From NCBI GenBank assembly GCA_002315235.1, contig DCGK01000093.1, positions 1 to 17,367 on the forward strand: a stretch of DNA of 17,367 nucleotides, read 5' to 3'. This DNA comes from Ruminococcus sp. UBA1780. Lineage in GTDB: Bacteria > Bacillota > Clostridia > Oscillospirales > Ruminococcaceae. Positions 13,564-17,367 of the stretch are shown here, in pieces. A program made the translations under genes and the position numbers. The first letter of the stretch is position 1. Each line of letters begins with the position of its first letter. The notes below the pieces were generated by a model. The model made no database searches. It was not told the origin of the DNA and saw only the letters and a list, made by a program, of their open reading frames with translations.

Positions 13564-14121
13564 TTATGCTCTTTCCATGTATTCGCCTGTTCTTGTGTCG
13601 ATTCTTACCATATCGCCCTGGTTGATGAAGAGCGGAACCTTGATTTCTGCACCTGTTTCGAGTACAGCAGGCTTTGTAGCGTTTGTAGCTGTATCACCCT
13701 TGAAGCCAGGATCTGTTTCTGTTACTTCGAGTTCTACGAAGAACGGTGGTTCAACGCCGAATACGTTGCCCTTGTATGAAAGAACCTTAACTTCCATGTT
13801 TTCCTTTACGAAAGCGAAGCTGTCGCCGAGCTTTGCCTTGTCAATCGGAATCTGTTCGTATGATTCCATGTCCATGAAGTAGTAAAGGTTGTCTTCAGCA
13901 TAAAGATACTGCATATCCTTTCTTTCAACGAAAGCTGTAGGATACTTGTCTGTAGGGTTGAAAGATCTTTCAACAACTGCACCTGTAATAACGTTCTTGA
14001 ACTTTGTTCTTACGAAAGCAGCGCCCTTACCAGGCTTAACGTGCTGAAATTCTATAACCTGAACTACGTTTCCGTCCATTTCGAATGTTACGCCGTTTCT
14101 GAAATCACCAGCTGAAATCAT
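13564..14121 (-). CDS. efp: Elongation factor P
   Basis: EF-P binds stalled ribosomes and rescues peptide-bond formation at proline runs. The 185-residue protein has the KOW-like N-terminal domain with HVKPGKGAAFVR, where K32 is the conserved tip lysine that is modified in many bacteria. Two OB-fold domains follow, ending in IKVPLFINQGDMVRIDTRTGEYMERA, the typical EF-P ending. ATG 14121 has GGAGG (14132-14136) about 10 nt upstream. It follows the M24 peptidase gene, as in Bacillus, but a 114-bp gap contains a promoter-like sequence and a dyad, so it probably has its own transcript as well. No modification enzyme is seen in the window. Confidence 0.97.
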   Translation of the reverse strand: MISAGDFRNGVTFEMDGNVVQVIEFQHVKPGKGAAFVRTKFKNVITGAVVERSFNPTDKYPTAFVERKDMQYLYAEDNLYYFMDMESYEQIPIDKAKLGDSFAFVKENMEVKVLSYKGNVFGVEPPFFVELEVTETDPGFKGDTATNATKPAVLETGAEIKVPLFINQGDMVRIDTRTGEYMERA

Positions 14122-14159
14122 AAAATAAATACCTCCAAATGATTTGTAAATATCACATT

Positions 14160-14193
14160 AATATTATGTAAATGAAATTACTTACATAATATT
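14160..14193 (-). promoter_or_regulatory. 12-bp perfect dyad at the efp promoter/start
   Basis: AATATTATGTAA (14160-14171) is the exact reverse complement of 14182-14193, with a 10-nt spacer. It overlaps the -10 and the predicted transcription start of efp. It could be an operator or a hairpin at the start of the mRNA. Confidence 0.5.
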
Positions 14194-14219
14194 GTACACT
14201 AAAATCGTCAATATTGCAA
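14191..14219 (-). promoter_or_regulatory. SigA-type promoter of efp
   Basis: Minus-strand -35 TTGCAA (14214-14219) and -10 TACAAT (14191-14196) have a 17-bp spacer. Match is moderate. It would start efp separately from the upstream aroQ/M24 genes. Confidence 0.6.
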
Positions 14220-14235
14220 TACCTAAAGCAAATTT

Positions 14236-15306
14236 TTAGTCAATTATCTTAAGAGTCTTGTCCGCCTCAGTAAAATTCCTGAATCCGTCCGCAGTCATTA
14301 TACCCATATCCTCTATGCGGATTCCGAATTCACCCGGCAGATAAATTCCCGGTTCAACAGTGATAACCATACCCTCTTCAAGAATATCATCACTCTTCCG
14401 TGAAACCCTCGGCTCCTCATGGATTTCCATGCCTACGCCGTGTCCGAGTGAGTGACCGAATGCACCGTTAAATTCAGTAGCATCTATAATGTCACGTGCC
14501 ACAGAATCAAGCGCTCTTGCCTCCATTCCTGTCTTTACGGCATCAAGAGCAGCCAGCTGTGCCTTAAGCACTGTCTCATAAGCCTTTTTCTCTCTTTCCG
14601 TCGGAGTACCAACATAAAACGTTCTGGTCATATCACTGTGCCAGCCGTCTGTAACCGCACCGAAATCCATGAGAACAAATCCGTTTTCAAGCACCGTGTC
14701 CCCCGGTACTCCGTGAGGAAGTGATGTGTTCCGGCCGAAAAGAACTATGGTATCAAAGGATATATCCTCCGCTCCGAGCTGCTTCATTCTGTTGTCAAGC
14801 ATAAGGGCAGTTTCCCTTTCGGTCATTCCCCGCCTGATATTTTCCAGAACGTATCTGTATCCCTCTTCGGCAATTCTCTGTGCTCTGATTATTTTTTCAG
14901 CATCTGAGCTGTCCTTGATAATTCTCAGGTCAGTGATTATTTCGCTGAGTTCAGATGATGAATCAATGTACAGGTCATCCCCGAATTCCTCTGAAAACTC
15001 TCTGAGCCCGGTAACCGTCATTCTGTCAGCCTCAATCATTACTCCTTCAGTACGGTGTCTGATAAGTATTTCGGCTATCTGCTCCTCCCTTTCGGTCTGG
15101 AGAACCACTTCCATTCCCTTTACAACTTCAGCAGCCTTTTCATAATATCTGAAATCAACAAGAAAATATGCCTTTTCCTTAAAGCACAGAACCGTGCCCT
15201 CACTTGTTTTAAAGCCTGTAAAATATCTTCTGCTGACCGGATCAGTGATTAACGCGCACGTAAACTCATCCGGAATTCTGTCCATAAGCTTTTGTATATT
15301 AGTCAC
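14236..15306 (-). CDS. M24 family Xaa-Pro aminopeptidase
   Basis: This metallopeptidase removes an N-terminal residue that precedes proline, in cytoplasmic peptide turnover. The product of about 356 residues has the N-terminal creatinase-like domain (TDPVSRRYFTGF near 20-31) and a C-terminal pita-bread domain. All five metal ligands are visible in MDFGAVTDGWHSDMTRT, GHSLGHGVGMEIHEEP, VITVEPGIYL and GIRIEDM. I chose GTG 15306 because TAAGGTG (15313-15319) lies upstream and the length then fits the family; GTG 15315 is possible, and the longer frame to 15384 would run back into aroQ. It follows aroQ by about 10 nt. The order aroQ, M24 peptidase, efp is the same as in Bacillus (yqhS-yqhT-efp). 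Confidence 0.92.
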   Translation of the reverse strand: MTNIQKLMDRIPDEFTCALITDPVSRRYFTGFKTSEGTVLCFKEKAYFLVDFRYYEKAAEVVKGMEVVLQTEREEQIAEILIRHRTEGVMIEADRMTVTGLREFSEEFGDDLYIDSSSELSEIITDLRIIKDSSDAEKIIRAQRIAEEGYRYVLENIRRGMTERETALMLDNRMKQLGAEDISFDTIVLFGRNTSLPHGVPGDTVLENGFVLMDFGAVTDGWHSDMTRTFYVGTPTEREKKAYETVLKAQLAALDAVKTGMEARALDSVARDIIDATEFNGAFGHSLGHGVGMEIHEEPRVSRKSDDILEEGMVITVEPGIYLPGEFGIRIEDMGIMTADGFRNFTEADKTLKIID

Positions 15307-15316
15307 AGTGTTCACC

Positions 15317-15751
15317 TTACTTTTCAAGCATTCCCGCAAGACCTTCCATGCCGAGTATGTAGCTGTCCCTTCCGAAGCCTGCAACAGAAGCCCTGCACAC
15401 AGGTCCGATTACTGACTTGTGTCTGAATTCGTCCCTGGAAGCTGTATTGCTGATGTGAACCTCTATTACAGGAATTTTTATCGCCGCAATAGCATCTCTG
15501 ATTGCATAGCTGTAGTGTGTGTATGCACCGGCATTGAGTACGACTCCGTCACAGTCCTTTCTTGCTTCATGAAGTCTGTCAATTATTCCGCCTTCATGGT
15601 TTGACTGGAAAATTTCGCATTCGGCGCCAAGCTTTTCTGCTTCCGCCATGATATCGTTATTGAGCTTTTCAAATGTTTCCGAACCGTATACACCCGGTTC
15701 TCTTTCGCCGAGAAGGTTGAGATTAGGTCCGTGGATTACAAGTATTTTCAT
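15317..15751 (-). CDS. aroQ: 3-dehydroquinate dehydratase, type II
   Basis: AroQ converts 3-dehydroquinate to 3-dehydroshikimate in aromatic amino acid synthesis. The 144-residue protein is full length and shows the type II motifs: GPNLNLLGEREPGVYG (8-23) with catalytic Y22, SNHEGGIIDRLH, LNAGAYTHYS (72-81) and EVHISN with the catalytic H99. ATG 15751 has an AAGGCGGT site upstream. It follows yqeG by 17 nt and is followed at once by the M24 peptidase, so the three genes form an operon. No other aro genes are in the window. Confidence 0.97.
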   Translation of the reverse strand: MKILVIHGPNLNLLGEREPGVYGSETFEKLNNDIMAEAEKLGAECEIFQSNHEGGIIDRLHEARKDCDGVVLNAGAYTHYSYAIRDAIAAIKIPVIEVHISNTASRDEFRHKSVIGPVCRASVAGFGRDSYILGMEGLAGMLEK

Positions 15752-15768
15752 GTTATTTACCGCCTTTT

Positions 15769-16296
15769 TTATTTTCTGTTTTTATACATCAGCTTCTCAG
15801 CTGACTCACCGTTATACAGCTTCTTCGGAAGAAACGGTCCTTCTATCTTTCTTTTGAAAGCAAGAAATCCCTTCTTCTCAAATTCTATAGGATATACATA
15901 AACGCACTTAACCTTCGGTTTCAGCATTGCGCCAAGCACATCCGTATAAATCTGGTCCCCTACAACCGCAAGGTTTTCAAACGGGATATTCATAAGCTTC
16001 TGTGCCCTGTTAAACCCGTCTGAAAGAGGTTTTCTACCCTCGCAGATACATTCGAGCCCGAGCATGTCAGCAAACGGCTTTACCCTTTCGTAATGGTTGT
16101 TCGAAACAATAACCATTCTGATTCCGTTTTCCTTCATCAGGGCAATCCAGTCTGTGACACCGTCTGCAGGACGCGGATTGTCATGGGTCGTCAGTGTGTT
16201 GTCAAGGTCCATAAGAAGACCCTTTATGTTGTTTTCCCTGAGTATTTCGGGAGTTAAATCAAGAACTGATTTAAGTGGAATGTCTATTTTAAACAA
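15769..16296 (-). CDS. yqeG: YqeG family HAD IIIA-type phosphatase
   Basis: This is a small HAD-superfamily phosphatase of the YqeG family; its substrate is not established. The 175-residue protein has all four HAD motifs: D30-x-D32 in LLMDLDNTLTT, S65-N-N in MVIVSNN, K89 in EGRKP and the GDQIYTDVLGA acidic motif with D114 and D119. The start is a TTG at 16296, with GGAGG (16306-16310) 9 nt upstream; an in-frame stop at 16303-16305 rules out a longer start. It is the first gene of the yqeG-aroQ-M24 unit and is divergent from hydG. Confidence 0.94.
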   Translation of the reverse strand: MFKIDIPLKSVLDLTPEILRENNIKGLLMDLDNTLTTHDNPRPADGVTDWIALMKENGIRMVIVSNNHYERVKPFADMLGLECICEGRKPLSDGFNRAQKLMNIPFENLAVVGDQIYTDVLGAMLKPKVKCVYVYPIEFEKKGFLAFKRKIEGPFLPKKLYNGESAEKLMYKNRK

Positions 16297-16330
16297 AAAT
16301 GTTTACCTCCGTTATCTGACGTTCACTGTA

Positions 16331-16359
16331 ATTATATCACAACTGTCGTGTTCATTCAA
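16331..16359 (-). promoter_or_regulatory. SigA-type promoter of the yqeG operon
   Basis: Minus-strand -35 TTGAAT (16354-16359) and -10 TATAAT (16331-16336) are 17 bp apart. Transcription would start near 16324, just before GGAGG and TTG 16296. Confidence 0.85.
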
Positions 16360-16378
16360 CACTCCGGAAAAATACATA

Positions 16379-16392
16379 ACTGTAAAAACAGT
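16379..16392. promoter_or_regulatory. Short dyad between divergent promoters, possible operator
   Basis: ACTGT (16379-16383) and ACAGT (16388-16392) form a 5-bp dyad with an AAAA spacer. It lies 10 bp upstream of the hydG -35 and between the two divergent promoters. A second dyad, GTGTT-CATTC-AACAC (16348-16362), overlaps the yqeG -35. Both are short and could be chance. Confidence 0.3.
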
Positions 16393-16402
16393 CCGTCAGC
16401 AC

Positions 16403-16430
16403 TTGACTTTTCAGTGTATATGAGTATTAT
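16403..16430 (+). promoter_or_regulatory. SigA-type promoter of hydG
   Basis: -35 TTGACT (16403-16408) and -10 TATTAT (16425-16430) have a 16-bp spacer; an overlapping TATAAT at 16428-16433 would give a 19-bp spacer. Transcription would start near 16437, which overlaps the first ATG (16435) and favours the later start at 16465. Confidence 0.65.
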
Positions 16431-16464
16431 AATAATGGATAAATTAACGAAAGGTCGTCTTGAA

Positions 16465-17367
16465 ATGTACAATCCGAATTCACTAAAAGCAGAAGAATTC
16501 ATATCAGACAGTGAAATACGTGACACACTTGAATTTGCAGAAAAAAACAGAAACAACACGGAGCTTATAGACAGAATAATCGAAAAGGCACGTCAGAAAA
16601 AGGGCCTTGACCACCGTGAGGCATCCGTTCTTCTGGCATGTGAGGATGAAGAACGAAACAGGGAAATCATCAGTCTTGCCGAACAGATAAAAAAGGATTT
16701 CTACGGAAACCGTATAGTAATGTTCGCTCCGCTTTACCTTTCAAACTACTGCGTAAACGGATGCGTTTACTGCCCGTATCACATGAAGAACAAACATATT
16801 GCACGAAAGAAGCTCACTCAGGATGAAATCCGCCGTGAGGTTACTGCGCTTCAGGATATGGGACACAAACGTCTTGCAATCGAGTCGGGCGAAGACCCTG
16901 AGATGAATCCTATTGAATACATACTCGAATCAATAAAGACCATTTACAGTATAAAGCACAGAAACGGCGCTATCAGAAGAGTAAATGTCAACATCGCCGC
17001 AACAACGGTCGAAAACTACAGAAAGCTCGCCGATGCAGGAATAGGAACATACATACTCTTTCAGGAAACATACCACAGGGAAAGCTATGAAAAGCTTCAT
17101 CCGACAGGACCAAAGCACAACTACGCCTACCATACCGAGGCGATGGACAGAGCAATGGACGGCGGTATAGACGACGTAGGCCTTGGTGTCCTCTTCGGGC
17201 TTGAGCTTTACCGCTACGAATTTGCAGCGCTTCTCATGCACGCGGAACATCTTGAGGCCGTACACGGAGTCGGACCTCATACAATAAGCGTTCCGCGTAT
17301 CAAAAAGGCTGATGACATCGATCCTTCAGTATTTGACAACGGAATAAACGATGACACATTTGAAAAA
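16465..17367 (+). CDS. hydG: [FeFe]-hydrogenase maturase HydG (5' part, runs off window)
   Basis: HydG is a radical-SAM enzyme that splits tyrosine to supply CO and cyanide ligands for the hydrogenase H-cluster. The visible 301 residues start MYNPNSLKAEEFISD and carry the radical-SAM cluster motif C96-x3-C100-x2-C103 in NYCVNGCVYCPYH. IESGEDPEM, YILFQETYHRESYEKLHP and GVGPHTISVPRI are typical of HydG rather than ThiH. ATG 16465 has AAAGG 10 nt upstream; an in-frame ATG at 16435 lies at the predicted transcription start. The frame has no stop before the edge, so the C-terminal region with the second cluster is outside. It is divergent from yqeG. It implies an H2-producing or H2-using anaerobe. 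Confidence 0.94.
   Translation, partial: MYNPNSLKAEEFISDSEIRDTLEFAEKNRNNTELIDRIIEKARQKKGLDHREASVLLACEDEERNREIISLAEQIKKDFYGNRIVMFAPLYLSNYCVNGCVYCPYHMKNKHIARKKLTQDEIRREVTALQDMGHKRLAIESGEDPEMNPIEYILESIKTIYSIKHRNGAIRRVNVNIAATTVENYRKLADAGIGTYILFQETYHRESYEKLHPTGPKHNYAYHTEAMDRAMDGGIDDVGLGVLFGLELYRYEFAALLMHAEHLEAVHGVGPHTISVPRIKKADDIDPSVFDNGINDDTFEK

Noticed and set aside
16435..16464. Longer HydG start at ATG 16435
   Set aside because: It lies at or before the predicted transcription start, while ATG 16465 has AAAGG and fits the family N-terminus.
16930..17280. Minus-strand frame of 116 codons at the right edge
   Set aside because: It is antisense to hydG, which is unmistakable on the plus strand.
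1..17367. CRISPR array, tRNA, rRNA, insertion sequence or prophage
   Set aside because: No regularly spaced repeats, no cloverleaf or rRNA sequence, and no transposase, integrase or phage protein were found.

Overview
The window reads as a piece of core chromosome from an anaerobic, fermentative, low-GC Gram-positive bacterium of class Clostridia, most like the Ruminococcus/Oscillospiraceae group. This rests on gene content (pyruvate formate-lyase activase, [FeFe]-hydrogenase maturase HydG, ScpA/ScpB, YtfJ, YqeG, a CmpB-type membrane protein), on gene order (aroQ, M24 peptidase, efp; M50-like gene, scpA, scpB, DUF2953, ytfJ) and on SigA-type promoters with strong Shine-Dalgarno sites. The genus is an inference. 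There are no tRNA or rRNA genes, no CRISPR array, no transposase and no phage genes.

Layout: positions 1-633 are non-coding and rich in inverted repeats. All genes from 634 to about 16300 lie on the minus strand, so they read right to left. The units in transcription order are: (1) yqeG, aroQ, M24 peptidase, efp, CD1247-like acidic zinc-ribbon protein (16296 to 13030), with an extra promoter before efp and a terminator at 12970-13001; (2) VanY-type carboxypeptidase and pflA (12888 to 10788); (3) rpsB and tsf (10595 to 8860), with a strong promoter, a structured leader and a terminator; (4) CmpB-like protein and trmB (8697 to 7177), from a consensus promoter; (5) rpmB alone (6929 to 6741), with a long 5' hairpin and a strong terminator; (6) M50-like protein, scpA, scpB, DUF2953-YtfJ and nnrD (6510 to 2322); (7) a DHH-family phosphoesterase (2151 to 670) with its own promoter and terminator. 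At the right edge hydG starts on the plus strand, divergent from yqeG, and runs off the window.

Functionally this is mostly housekeeping: translation (S2, EF-Ts, L28, EF-P, TrmB), chromosome segregation (ScpAB), metabolite repair (NnrD), shikimate pathway (AroQ), peptide turnover (M24), envelope (VanY-like) and two radical-SAM enzymes for anaerobic metabolism (PflA, HydG).

I found no obvious new defence or mobile system. The points most worth a second look are: an M50 protein that has lost its whole HExxH motif; a DUF2953-YtfJ in-frame fusion that keeps an internal start; a 25-bp hairpin and an 18-bp palindrome forming the rpmB leader; a nested-stem rpsB leader; a VanY-like protein lacking the usual catalytic glutamate; a DHH phosphoesterase with a long extra C-terminal region; and the palindrome-rich left edge.
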